A stretch of 64,000 nt of DNA from Pseudomonas sp. Leaf58 (lineage in GTDB: Bacteria > Pseudomonadota > Gammaproteobacteria > Pseudomonadales > Pseudomonadaceae). Below the pieces are notes generated by a model that was given only the letters and a program-made list of their open reading frames with translations, ran no database searches and was not told where the DNA came from. The stretch spans positions 2,671,501 through 2,735,500 of the forward strand of contig NZ_CP032677.1 of NCBI RefSeq assembly GCF_003627215.1, written 5' to 3'. The position numbers and the translations under genes are program-made. The first letter of the stretch is position 1. Each line of letters begins with the position of its first letter. Below are positions 42,967 through 52,329 of this stretch, piece after piece.

Positions 42967-44352
42967 ATGAGCGCGATCAGCAGCCTGACCCACGCCATCT
43001 CCCTCGACCCGCACAGCGGCGAGCAGATCGGCGCCTACCCGTTCGACACCGACGCCGCACTGGAAGCGGCGCTGCAACGCGCCAAGGTTGGCTACCGCCA
43101 GTGGCGCCAGGTGTCGCTGGGTCAGCGCAGCGAGTACCTGCTCGCTTTGGCCAGCACCCTCGAAGCCAAGGCAGAAGCCTTTGCGCAAATGATCAGCCGC
43201 GAAATTGGCAAACCCATCGCCCAGGCCCGTGGCGAAGTCAGCAAGTGCGTGGGCCTGTGCCGCTGGTACGCCGAACACGGCCCGGCGATGCTCGCCGCCG
43301 AGCCGACCCAAGTCGAAAAAGCCCGCATCGAATACCGCCCGCTGGGCCCGATCCTGGCGGTGATGCCATGGAACTTCCCCATCTGGCAGGTACTGCGCGG
43401 CGCCGTACCGGCGATCCTCGCTGGCAACACCTATGTGCTCAAGCACGCACCGAACGTAATGGGCAGCGCCTACCTGCTGGGTGAGCTGTTCAAGGATGCG
43501 GGCCTGCCGGAAGGTGTGTTCGAAGTGTTGAACGTGACCCCGGACGGCGTCACCCGCGCCATCAACGACCCCCGCATCGCCGCGGTGACCCTGACCGGCA
43601 GCGTGCGTGCCGGCATGGCGATTGGCGCGCAGGCCGGTGCCGCGCTGAAGAAGTGCGTGCTGGAACTGGGCGGTTCCGACCCGTTCATCGTGCTGGCCGA
43701 CGCCGACCTGGATGCCGCCGTCAAGGCTGCGGTGATCGGCCGCTACCAGAACACCGGCCAGGTCTGCGCTGCGGCCAAGCGCCTGATCGTGGAAGAAAGC
43801 ATCGTCGAGGAATTCACCCGCAAGTTCGTCGAGGCTACCCGTGCACTGAAGGTCGGCAACCCGCTGGAAGATGACACCTACATCGGCCCGATGGCCCGCT
43901 ATGACCTGCGCGACGAGCTGGATGGCCAGGTGCAGGCGACCCTCGCCGAGGGCGCTACCCTGCTGCTGGGCGGGCACAAGGTCGATGGCGTGGCCAACTT
44001 CTACGCACCGACCGTGTTCGCCAACGTCACCCCGGCCATGACCGCGTTCAAGCAGGAGCTGTTCGGGCCGGTGGCGGCGATCATCAGCGCACGGGATGCG
44101 GAGCACGCGGTGGAGCTGGCCAACGACAGCGAATTTGGCCTGGCCTCGACCATCTACACGGCTGACTACGCGCTGGCCGAGCGCATGACTGCAGCGCTGG
44201 ATACCGGCGGTGTGTTCATCAACGGCTACTGCGCCTCCGACCCCCGTGTGGCCTTTGGTGGCGTGAAGAAGAGCGGGTTCGGGCGGGAGCTGTCGCACTT
44301 TGGTGTACGAGAGTTCACCAATGCCCAGACCGTATGGCTGGACCGTAGCTGA
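42967..44352 (+). CDS. sad: Succinate-semialdehyde dehydrogenase (Sad type)
   Basis: This 461-residue aldehyde dehydrogenase should oxidise succinate semialdehyde to succinate with NAD(P)+, the final step of GABA/putrescine breakdown. The catalytic Cys267 is in NTGQVCAAAKR and the general base Glu233 in VLELGGSDP; the cofactor segment is LGPILAVMPWNFPIWQVLRG. Length and motifs fit the Sad/YneI group rather than GabD. It is divergent from the PtrR-like regulator, and the putrescine genes of the same pathway lie 3 kb downstream. Confidence 0.92.
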   Translation: MSAISSLTHAISLDPHSGEQIGAYPFDTDAALEAALQRAKVGYRQWRQVSLGQRSEYLLALASTLEAKAEAFAQMISREIGKPIAQARGEVSKCVGLCRWYAEHGPAMLAAEPTQVEKARIEYRPLGPILAVMPWNFPIWQVLRGAVPAILAGNTYVLKHAPNVMGSAYLLGELFKDAGLPEGVFEVLNVTPDGVTRAINDPRIAAVTLTGSVRAGMAIGAQAGAALKKCVLELGGSDPFIVLADADLDAAVKAAVIGRYQNTGQVCAAAKRLIVEESIVEEFTRKFVEATRALKVGNPLEDDTYIGPMARYDLRDELDGQVQATLAEGATLLLGGHKVDGVANFYAPTVFANVTPAMTAFKQELFGPVAAIISARDAEHAVELANDSEFGLASTIYTADYALAERMTAALDTGGVFINGYCASDPRVAFGGVKKSGFGRELSHFGVREFTNAQTVWLDRS

Positions 44353-44362
44353 TTGGCAATTT

Positions 44363-44381
44363 GGGGCCGCAACGCGGCCCC
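44363..44381. terminator. Hairpin between convergent sad and helicase genes
   Basis: GGGGCCGC-AAC-GCGGCCCC is a perfect 8-bp stem, with no clear T-run on either side. Confidence 0.55.
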
Positions 44382-44388
44382 AGGGGCC

Positions 44389-46299
44389 TCAATCGCGAAC
44401 CTGGTCCTTGACCCAGTCCAGCATCCCCCCCGGCACGATCAGTTCGTGCCGCGCCCGTGAGCAGGCGGTGTACAACCCCGCCAGCATTCGCGCCCGCTCA
44501 TTGCGGTTGCCCGCCACCTGTGGCACCACCATCAGCTCCGGCGACACCATTACCCGGGCGAACTCCATGTTCTTCACATCCCGCACGCGCCCCAGGAACA
44601 GCTTGGGCGCCTTGTCCCAGCGGTAACGGCTTTTGGCCTTGGCAAAGTGCTCCGGCGTGTAGCCCTTGCGCAACATGTTGGCCACGGCAATGAACGCCTT
44701 GTCGTCGCCCTTGTCTTGCTCCAGCGCCTGCCAGCTGGCGTAGCGGAACAGCATCGGGTGGCGCGGGCGAGTGCCGTAGCGGTACAACTCGATGCAGTCT
44801 TCGACGAACAGTTCAAAGTCCTTGCGCGCGCTTTTCAGCAGCACGAACGGCACGCCTTGGTGGGTCAAGCGCTGGAACCAGCCGAACAGGCCCCATTCAT
44901 CGTCGACGATCAGCGCCGTGGGCTGTTCAGGCACTGTCACCGTATCGAAGAAGCTGACCCGGGTGTAATGCTCGGCACTGCCGCTGAATGCCGCCTGAAT
45001 CGCCGCTGGGTGTGCCTGGATCAGCGGGTTGAGTACGTTGTCCATCGCCGGCCCGGCGCGCAGTGAGTGGTCGATGTAGCGCTGGCGGATGAAGCCGCCA
45101 TGGTGCGGGCTGAGGCCGTTGAGGTTCTGCAGCTCATCACCCAAGGTAATGATCGACTGCGGGCTGCGGTCAAGCACGGCAAGCATGGGGGCCGACAGCT
45201 CGTGGGCCTCGTCGACGATGACATGGGTGTAGCGGCTATCGATCACATAGCCGGTCAGCGACAACAGCTTGACCCGGTGGTAGTCGCGCACGGGCAATTG
45301 GATTTCTCGCGCCGATGGGCGAATCAGCTCCTGCCAGTACAGCCGCGCCTTTTCCAGCAGCACTTCCTGGTCCAGCGGCATGGTCCCAGGCCCGGCCCAA
45401 GGCAGGTGGTGCAACTGCAGCTGGGTATCGGCGCTGTGGCAGAACGTGCGCACCGCCCGGATGCACAAGCCAACCACATCGCGCGCAGCGAGCGGGCCGA
45501 TGTCGGGGATGGCCAGCCAGCGCACCACCTGCGCGTCCTGCGGGCGCCACGACAGCTTGGTGCGATAGGGGTCGCGCAGGCGCCAGCCGTTGCTGGTGAG
45601 ATCGCGGTTGAGCAGTTCATCGGCCAGTTGGCCAAAGGTCAGTGCGGTGTAGGCAGCAGCGTCCTTGACCCGCGCCTGCAAGGCCCGCAATTGGCCCTCG
45701 GTCAATGCCAGCAGCAACGTGCGTTGTGGCTCAAGCAAGCGGGCGAACTGGTTAATCAGAAAGGTCTTGCCGGTGCCGGCGAACCCCTGCACGGCCACCG
45801 ACTCGTCGATACCGCTGATAAATTCGCGCAACAGGCGGTTCTGTTGGTCACTGAGCATCAGGTCGCTGGCCAGCGACGGCAAATACACCGGGTGCAGCGG
45901 CGTTGCCCGCTGGCGGTAGGTGTCGGCAAACTGGAAGTTCCACTGGCCTTGGTCATCCAGCAGCTCGTCGGCGGTGTACGCCGCCTCGCTGGACAGCAGT
46001 GCGATACCGTTTTCGCCGAGCATGCCCAGGCCCATGGCAAAAGCTTCACTATCGAAGTGCCGTGCCACCTGGCCCTGGAAGCGCCCGGGCGCTGCGCGCT
46101 CAACGTCGTTGGCGATGCGCACGATTTCCGCAAAGCGGCGCTCCTGCGCGTCTGCCGAGGCGGTGGCAGGCTGGCGGGGCAGGTTTTGCACGAACAACAC
46201 TGCAGCGGCTTCGAGGAAGCTGGCGGTGGTGAAGAAGTCGGTGTTGGCCGCGCTGGCTAGGCGGTCGGCCTGGTCGCTGGGCAAAGGCAGGTAGAACAT
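44389..46299 (-). CDS. Orphan superfamily 1 DNA/RNA helicase
   Basis: This 636-residue SF1 helicase has Walker A GFAGTGKT (172-179), the Walker B box DEAH in VIVDEAHELS (363-366), a Gln motif GDELQNLNG and motif VI YTACSRARHELIV near the C-terminus. The first 165 or so residues have no recognised domain. GAGG precedes ATG 46299 (MFYLPLPSD); a GTG two codons upstream would be alternative. The DUF2075/UvrD-like ATPase core is clear, but the substrate and pathway are not. It stands alone, convergent with sad. A repair or phage-defence role would be speculation. Confidence 0.83.
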   Translation of the reverse strand: MFYLPLPSDQADRLASAANTDFFTTASFLEAAAVLFVQNLPRQPATASADAQERRFAEIVRIANDVERAAPGRFQGQVARHFDSEAFAMGLGMLGENGIALLSSEAAYTADELLDDQGQWNFQFADTYRQRATPLHPVYLPSLASDLMLSDQQNRLLREFISGIDESVAVQGFAGTGKTFLINQFARLLEPQRTLLLALTEGQLRALQARVKDAAAYTALTFGQLADELLNRDLTSNGWRLRDPYRTKLSWRPQDAQVVRWLAIPDIGPLAARDVVGLCIRAVRTFCHSADTQLQLHHLPWAGPGTMPLDQEVLLEKARLYWQELIRPSAREIQLPVRDYHRVKLLSLTGYVIDSRYTHVIVDEAHELSAPMLAVLDRSPQSIITLGDELQNLNGLSPHHGGFIRQRYIDHSLRAGPAMDNVLNPLIQAHPAAIQAAFSGSAEHYTRVSFFDTVTVPEQPTALIVDDEWGLFGWFQRLTHQGVPFVLLKSARKDFELFVEDCIELYRYGTRPRHPMLFRYASWQALEQDKGDDKAFIAVANMLRKGYTPEHFAKAKSRYRWDKAPKLFLGRVRDVKNMEFARVMVSPELMVVPQVAGNRNERARMLAGLYTACSRARHELIVPGGMLDWVKDQVRD

Positions 46300-46375
46300 T
46301 GGCACCTCGGGTGAAATCAGGGCGGCACGATAGCAATTTTCGCAGTGGGACGCTGGGTTGTGTGCTGCCTAGGCC

Positions 46376-46407
46376 GGCCTCTTCGCGGGCGCGCCCGCGA
46401 AGAGGCC
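46376..46407. repeat. Perfect 32-bp palindrome made of two fused REP cores
   Basis: GGCCTCTTCGCGGGCG (46376-46391) is directly followed by its exact reverse complement CGCCCGCGAAGAGGCC (46392-46407), in the short gap between the AraC regulator and the helicase. Confidence 0.92.
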
Positions 46408-46426
46408 CGTAGCCTCACCCCCCACC

Positions 46427-47326
46427 TCAACCCCTGCCCCGCTTCAACGTCTCGCTCGGAAACTCCTTGAACAACTGCCGGTAACTCTCTGAAAACCTCC
46501 CCAAATGCCAGAACGACCAACGCATTGCCACCTCAGCCACTGTCACCCCACCGCCACGCAATAAATCACGCCGCGCACCATTCAACCGACGCATCCGTAA
46601 CCAGTGCGCCGGCGGCATCCCGGTAAAGGCCTTGAATGCCTGCTGCAACTGGCGCAGGGATACTCCGGCAACCTTTGCCAGCTCTACCAGGTTCAGCGTT
46701 TCTTCTGGGCAGTCGGCCGCCCACTCGCTTACCCGGCGCATGATTGCCCGCTCTTCGTCCCGCCGCCCCAACGCCACGCCCTGCAAACGCTGGCAGGCGT
46801 TGTCGAGGATAAACAGGCAGTCCTCCAGCAGTTGCTCCGCAAGCGTCTGCCCCTGCAGCGGGCAATTGGCCTGGCCAAGACGGGTCAGTGTGGCGCTCAG
46901 CCAACTGCCGAACAGCGCATTTTGCCCGCTGCCCAGCGGCACCATGAACAACCCCTCCAGGCGCTGCAGGTCGAGCCCATGACGGGCCAAAAAGGTTTGG
47001 TCGAACACCACCGCCACTTCCTGGTAGTTCTCCGGTGTAATCCAGATGTTACGGCTCTGTTCGTTCAGCAGGTAAAGGCTGTTTTCGCTACGGTCGAAAC
47101 AAAACGCCAGCGAACCGCTTGGTGCGCGAAAAAACTGTTCCACCCGGGTGTTCAAGCGCTCCTCATAAACCTCCACGCCATCCAGCCCCAAGCAACGCAG
47201 CTCTCCGCTGAAATGCCCGGGGGACATCTGCCGGTACTGTTGCTGCCAGCCCGGGGTGGCACGCACCAGCTCGGTGACGTCGGTGGTGTGGAAAGCCTGG
47301 ACTTGCAGGGCATTGGCGGTTTGCAC
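46427..47326 (-). CDS. AraC-family regulator next to gamma-glutamylputrescine synthetase
   Basis: This 299-residue regulator has an N-terminal ligand-binding domain and a C-terminal AraC double helix-turn-helix (LVELAKVAGVSLRQLQQAFK; VTVAEVAMRWSFWHLGRFSE). The GTG at 47326 (VQTANALQVQAFHTT) is taken as start because AGGA sits six bases upstream; the much longer frame running over the synthetase gene is spurious. It is divergent from the puuA gene and probably regulates polyamine genes; ethanolamine-type regulators of this subfamily are an alternative. Confidence 0.87.
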   Translation of the reverse strand: MQTANALQVQAFHTTDVTELVRATPGWQQQYRQMSPGHFSGELRCLGLDGVEVYEERLNTRVEQFFRAPSGSLAFCFDRSENSLYLLNEQSRNIWITPENYQEVAVVFDQTFLARHGLDLQRLEGLFMVPLGSGQNALFGSWLSATLTRLGQANCPLQGQTLAEQLLEDCLFILDNACQRLQGVALGRRDEERAIMRRVSEWAADCPEETLNLVELAKVAGVSLRQLQQAFKAFTGMPPAHWLRMRRLNGARRDLLRGGGVTVAEVAMRWSFWHLGRFSESYRQLFKEFPSETLKRGRG

Positions 47327-47339
47327 GCAGGGTCCTAAT

Positions 47340-47356
47340 TGCACTCTTTTGGTGCA
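47340..47356. promoter_or_regulatory. NtrC-like enhancer palindrome
   Basis: TGCAC-TCTTTTG-GTGCA matches the NtrC site TGCACT-N4-TGGTGCA known from glnA, in the araC/puuA gap about 155 bp before the puuA ATG. No clear sigma-54 promoter (GG-N10-GC) was found nearby. Confidence 0.5.
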
Positions 47357-47509
47357 TTCATTGCCGAAGAAAGTGGATAGATCAGCCTTGGGGGCTCCGA
47401 GCAAGATAGCCTCCAGCGTGTCACCTGGGAAGCGTAACACCGTCGAAACCGCGTGCTGGCTTTCGTGGACAGCCCGCTCCCCCACAAAAAACCCAACCAA
47501 GAGGTCTGT

Positions 47510-48868
47510 ATGAACGCCCCCTTCGATCAGCTGTCCACCTGGCTGAAAGAACACCGGATCACCGAAGTCGAATGCGTGATCAGCGACCTGACCGGCATCG
47601 CCCGCGGCAAGATCGCGCCCACCGCCAAGTTCCTCCACGAACGCGGCATGCGCCTGCCCGAAAGTGTGCTGCTGCAAACGGTCACTGGCGACTACGTTGA
47701 CGATGACATTTACTACAACCTGCTCGATGCCGCTGACATCGACATGGTCTGTCGCCCCGACCCCACCGCGGTGTACCAGATCCCGTGGGCGATCGAGCCG
47801 ACCGCAATCGTGATCCACGACACCTTCGACAAGCAAGGCAACCCCATTGAACTGTCGCCGCGCAACGTGCTGAAAAAGGTGCTCAAACTCTATGCCGAGC
47901 AAGGCTGGCAGCCGATCGTGGCCCCAGAGATGGAGTTCTACCTGACCCAGCGTTGCGCGGACCCAGACTTGCCACTGCAGGTACCGATGGGGCGTTCCGG
48001 GCGTGCCGAAAGCGGCCGCCAGTCGTTCTCGATCGATGCTGCCAACGAATTCGACCCGCTGTTCGAAGACGTCTACGACTGGTGCGAAATTCAGGGCCTG
48101 GACCTGGACACGCTGATCCATGAAGACGGCCCGGCGCAGATGGAGATCAACTTCCGCCACGGCGACGCCTTGGACCTGGCCGACCAGATCACCGTGTTCA
48201 AGCGCACCATGCGTGAAGCAGCGCTCAAGCACAACGTGGCCGCCACCTTCATGGCCAAGCCGATCACCGACGAGCCAGGCAGTGCCATGCACCTGCACCA
48301 GAGCGTGGTCGACATCGCCACCGGCAAGCCGATCTTCGCCAACGAAGACGGCAGCATGAGCCAGCTGTTCCTGCACCATATCGGCGGTTTGCAGAAGTAC
48401 ATCCCCAAGCTGCTGCCGATGTTCGCCCCCAACGTCAACTCGTTCCGCCGCTTCCTGCCGGATACCTCGGCACCGGTGAACGTCGAGTGGGGTGAAGAAA
48501 ACCGCACCGCCGGCCTGCGCGTGCCCACCTCCAGCCCCGACGCGATGCGTGTAGAAAACCGCCTGCCGGGCGCCGATGCCAACCCGTACCTGGCCATCGC
48601 CGCCAGCCTGCTCTGTGGTTATCTGGGCATGGTCGAGCGCATCGAGCCCAGCGCACCTGTCCAGGGCCGTGCCTACGAGCGCCGCAACCTGCGCCTGCCG
48701 ATCACTATCGAAGACGCACTGCAGCACATGGAAGACTGCCAGACCGTGCAGCAATACCTGGGCAAGCAGTTTGTCCAGGGCTATGTGGCGGTCAAGCGGG
48801 CCGAGCACGAGAACTACAAGCGGGTGATCAGCTCGTGGGAACGTGAGTTCCTGATGCTGAGTGTCTGA
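47510..48868 (+). CDS. puuA: Gamma-glutamylputrescine synthetase (glutamine synthetase family)
   Basis: This 452-residue GS-fold enzyme, with neighbours PuuB and a putrescine-binding protein, is assigned as the ATP-dependent ligase joining glutamate and putrescine. GS-family motifs are visible: DLTGIARGKI (about 25-34), APEMEFYL, EDGPAQMEINFRHGD and GSAMHLHQS, then NRLPGADANPYLAIAASL. The tyrosine adenylylation segment of GlnA is absent, as usual for PuuA/SpuI. ATG 47510 has GAGG upstream; the frame extends 19 residues further without family support. A possible hairpin and REP pair follow. Confidence 0.92.
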   Translation: MNAPFDQLSTWLKEHRITEVECVISDLTGIARGKIAPTAKFLHERGMRLPESVLLQTVTGDYVDDDIYYNLLDAADIDMVCRPDPTAVYQIPWAIEPTAIVIHDTFDKQGNPIELSPRNVLKKVLKLYAEQGWQPIVAPEMEFYLTQRCADPDLPLQVPMGRSGRAESGRQSFSIDAANEFDPLFEDVYDWCEIQGLDLDTLIHEDGPAQMEINFRHGDALDLADQITVFKRTMREAALKHNVAATFMAKPITDEPGSAMHLHQSVVDIATGKPIFANEDGSMSQLFLHHIGGLQKYIPKLLPMFAPNVNSFRRFLPDTSAPVNVEWGEENRTAGLRVPTSSPDAMRVENRLPGADANPYLAIAASLLCGYLGMVERIEPSAPVQGRAYERRNLRLPITIEDALQHMEDCQTVQQYLGKQFVQGYVAVKRAEHENYKRVISSWEREFLMLSV

Positions 48869-48892
48869 CCCAACCAGGGGTGCTTTACACCC

Positions 48893-48976
48893 CATTAGCC
48901 GGCAAGCCAGCTCCCACAGGTTATCAATGAGCCTGAAGTCTGCGCTGTACCTGTGGGAGCTGGCTTGCCTGCGAAT
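48893..48976. repeat. Inverted REP-like pair between puuA and the binding-protein gene
   Basis: A plus copy at 48893-48921 (CCGGCAAGCCAGCTCCCACA) and its inverted counterpart at 48949-48976 (CCTGTGGGAGCTGGCTTGCC) form a long hairpin; a smaller GGGCTGCA/TGCAGCCC hairpin follows at 48977. Confidence 0.75.
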
Positions 48977-49022
48977 GGGCTGCAATGCAGCCCCCTACAC
49001 CGAACGCGAAGAACAAGACTAA

Positions 49023-50123
<1,101 letters not shown>

Positions 50124-50136
50124 GTCGAGAACGCCC

Positions 50137-51432
50137 ATGTCTTTCAATACCCAACACACCGCTTCGTACTATGCCGCCACGGCACGCGATGCGGCGCCCT
50201 ACCCCAGCCTCGACAGCGAACTGACGGCCGACGTATGCGTGGTTGGGGGCGGGCTGACCGGGGTCAACACGGCCTTGGAACTGGCCGAGCGCGGCCTGTC
50301 GGTGGTGCTGCTGGAAGGCCGCCGTATCGGCTGGGGCGCCAGCGGGCGCAACGGCGGCCAACTGATTCGCGGCATCGGCCATGATGTCAGCGGCTTTGCC
50401 CGCCACGTTGGGCAGGACGGCGTGCATTACCTGAAGCAGGCTGGCATTGATTCGGTAGCGCTGGTAGCCCGCCGCATCGCCCAATACAAGATTGCCTGCG
50501 ACCTGCGCTGGGGCTTTTGCGAACTGGCCAATACACCCGCCCAGTTCGCCGCGTTCAAGCACGAACAGGATGACCTGGCCGCACTCGATTATCGCCCTGA
50601 AACCCGCCTGGTCGGCGCTGAGCAGCTGCATGAAATCGTCGCCAGCGAGCAGTACGCCGGCGGTTTGGTCGACATGGGCTCAGGCCACCTGCACCCGCTC
50701 GACCTGGTCCAGGGCGAGGCCCGTGCCGCCCACGGCCTGGGCGTCCGTATTTTCGAGCAAAGCCCGGTGCTGCGCATCGAGCATGGCCCCCGCGTAACCC
50801 TGCACACGGCCCGCGGCAAGGTGCGGGCAAGCAGCCTGGTGCTGGGCTGCAACGCCCACCTCGATGAACTGGAGCCGCGCCTGAGCGGCAAGGTGCTGCC
50901 GGCCGGCAGCTACGTGGTGACCACCGAGCCATTGCCTGAAGCGCTGGCCAGCCAGCTGATCCCACAGAACATGGCGCTGTGCGACCAAAAGGTCGGCCTG
51001 GACTACTACCGCCTCACGGCAGACCGGCGCTTGCTGTTCGGCGGCGCCTGCCACTATTCCGGCCGCGACCCCAAGGACATCGCCGCCTACATGCGGCCCA
51101 AGGTGCTGAAGGTGTTCCCGCAACTGGCCAACGTGCGCATCGACTACCAGTGGGGCGGCATGATCGGCATCACCGCCAACCGTTTCCCTCAGGTCGGCCG
51201 CCTCAGCCAGCACCCCAATGTGTATTACGCCCAGGGCTATTCCGGGCACGGGCTGAACGTGACGCACTGGACGGCGAAACTGTTGGCCGAAGGCATCGCC
51301 CTTGGCCATAGCCAGGGGCTGGATGTGTTCAGTGCGGTGCCCCACCTGACCTTCCCCGGCGGCAAGGCACTGCGTTCGCCGCTACTGGCGTTGGGGATGC
51401 TGTGGTATCGCTTGCGTGAGGCGCTGGGTTAA
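50137..51432 (+). CDS. puuB: Gamma-glutamylputrescine oxidase (FAD amine oxidase)
   Basis: This 431-residue DAO-fold flavoprotein should oxidise gamma-glutamylputrescine to gamma-glutamyl-aminobutyraldehyde. The FAD motif is VVGGGLTGVNTALELAERG (about 35-53), followed by GWGASGRNGGQLIRGIGHDV, and the C-terminal FAD-contact segment is YAQGYSGHGLNVTHWTAKLL. It sits 13 bp after the binding-protein gene and shares its strand. With puuA and sad in this window, much of the glutamylated putrescine pathway is present; the aldehyde dehydrogenase PuuC and hydrolase PuuD are not seen. Confidence 0.92.
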   Translation: MSFNTQHTASYYAATARDAAPYPSLDSELTADVCVVGGGLTGVNTALELAERGLSVVLLEGRRIGWGASGRNGGQLIRGIGHDVSGFARHVGQDGVHYLKQAGIDSVALVARRIAQYKIACDLRWGFCELANTPAQFAAFKHEQDDLAALDYRPETRLVGAEQLHEIVASEQYAGGLVDMGSGHLHPLDLVQGEARAAHGLGVRIFEQSPVLRIEHGPRVTLHTARGKVRASSLVLGCNAHLDELEPRLSGKVLPAGSYVVTTEPLPEALASQLIPQNMALCDQKVGLDYYRLTADRRLLFGGACHYSGRDPKDIAAYMRPKVLKVFPQLANVRIDYQWGGMIGITANRFPQVGRLSQHPNVYYAQGYSGHGLNVTHWTAKLLAEGIALGHSQGLDVFSAVPHLTFPGGKALRSPLLALGMLWYRLREALG

Positions 51433-51563
51433 GCGTGTCAAGGCCTGGGTCATTCACCCAATAATCTGGGTGCCAATCGTTCAAGATTGAACGCACCTAC
51501 TGGCCTTCTGTCGCGCACCTGCTAGCGTTGTTCTGGCCGACCTATCATGGATGCATTTTCATC

Positions 51564-52244
51564 ATGAAATCATTGCCCCGCCTTACCTTGTTGTGCGCCG
51601 CGCTGCTTACCGTGGCCGCCTGCTCCAGCAATCGCGTCGACCCCGAGGACTACTCCGGCTTCCTCAAGGACTACAGCCGGCTCCAAGAAGCCAAGAGTCC
51701 TTCGGGTGACCCGGTAATGCGCTGGATCGACCCCAAGGTCAACATCAACCAATACAGCCAGGTGTTCATCGAGCCCAGCCAGTTCTATCCCAAGCCGCAG
51801 CCAACGCCGGTCATTTCGGCGCAAACGCTGCAGGACATCACCCGCTATTTCAATGAAGCGCTGCGCCGCGAAATGGGTAGCGTAGCACCCTTGGCCAAGG
51901 GCCCCGGCCCGGGTGTAATCGTGGTGCGCCCGGCAATCACCGCGGTGTCTACCAGCAACGAGGGCCTCAAACCCTATGAAGTGATCCCCATCGCGCTGAT
52001 TTCAGCCGGTGTAAACACCGCCATGGGTGGCCGTGACCAGGATGTGGATGTTGGTGTAGAAGCTGCGTTCCTCGATGGTTCCAACCAGAAGGTGCTGGCC
52101 CAGGTGGTCCGCAAGGGCGCCGGGCAAGAGCTGGAGAACAAGACCACCCAGTTGACCCTGAATGACGTCAAGCCCGTGCTCGATGGCTGGGCCAAGGACA
52201 TGCGCGCGAGCTTCCTGGAAGCAAAACAGAAAGCTCGCCAATAA
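51564..52244 (+). CDS. DUF3313 lipoprotein
   Basis: This 226-residue probable lipoprotein of the DUF3313 family has MKSLPRLTLLCAALLTVAAC with the lipobox Cys at residue 20, then CSSNRVDPEDYSGFLKDYSR. The family is widespread in Gram-negative bacteria without a known function. ATG 51564 is used although the ribosome-binding site is weak; the frame starts 12 residues earlier. A terminator lies at 52269-52288. Confidence 0.83.
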   Translation: MKSLPRLTLLCAALLTVAACSSNRVDPEDYSGFLKDYSRLQEAKSPSGDPVMRWIDPKVNINQYSQVFIEPSQFYPKPQPTPVISAQTLQDITRYFNEALRREMGSVAPLAKGPGPGVIVVRPAITAVSTSNEGLKPYEVIPIALISAGVNTAMGGRDQDVDVGVEAAFLDGSNQKVLAQVVRKGAGQELENKTTQLTLNDVKPVLDGWAKDMRASFLEAKQKARQ

Positions 52245-52268
52245 CCTCACCAGACGCTGCAACCGCTG

Positions 52269-52288
52269 GGGCCGCTTTGCGGCCCTTT
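52269..52288 (+). terminator. Rho-independent terminator
   Basis: GGGCCGC-TTT-GCGGCCC followed by TTT, 24 bp after the lipoprotein gene. Confidence 0.85.
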
Positions 52289-52329
52289 CGCGACACAAGG
52301 CCGCGCTTACCGTTGCCCCGCATTAACGC

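Noticed and set aside
47400..47509. Sigma-54 promoter (GG-N10-GC) for puuA
   Set aside because: Candidates such as TGGCTTTCGTGGACAGC have wrong spacing.
46427..48985. An 852-residue minus-strand protein covering puuA
   Set aside because: Only its last 299 residues form an AraC regulator with a good GTG start at 47326; the upstream part is the antisense of puuA.
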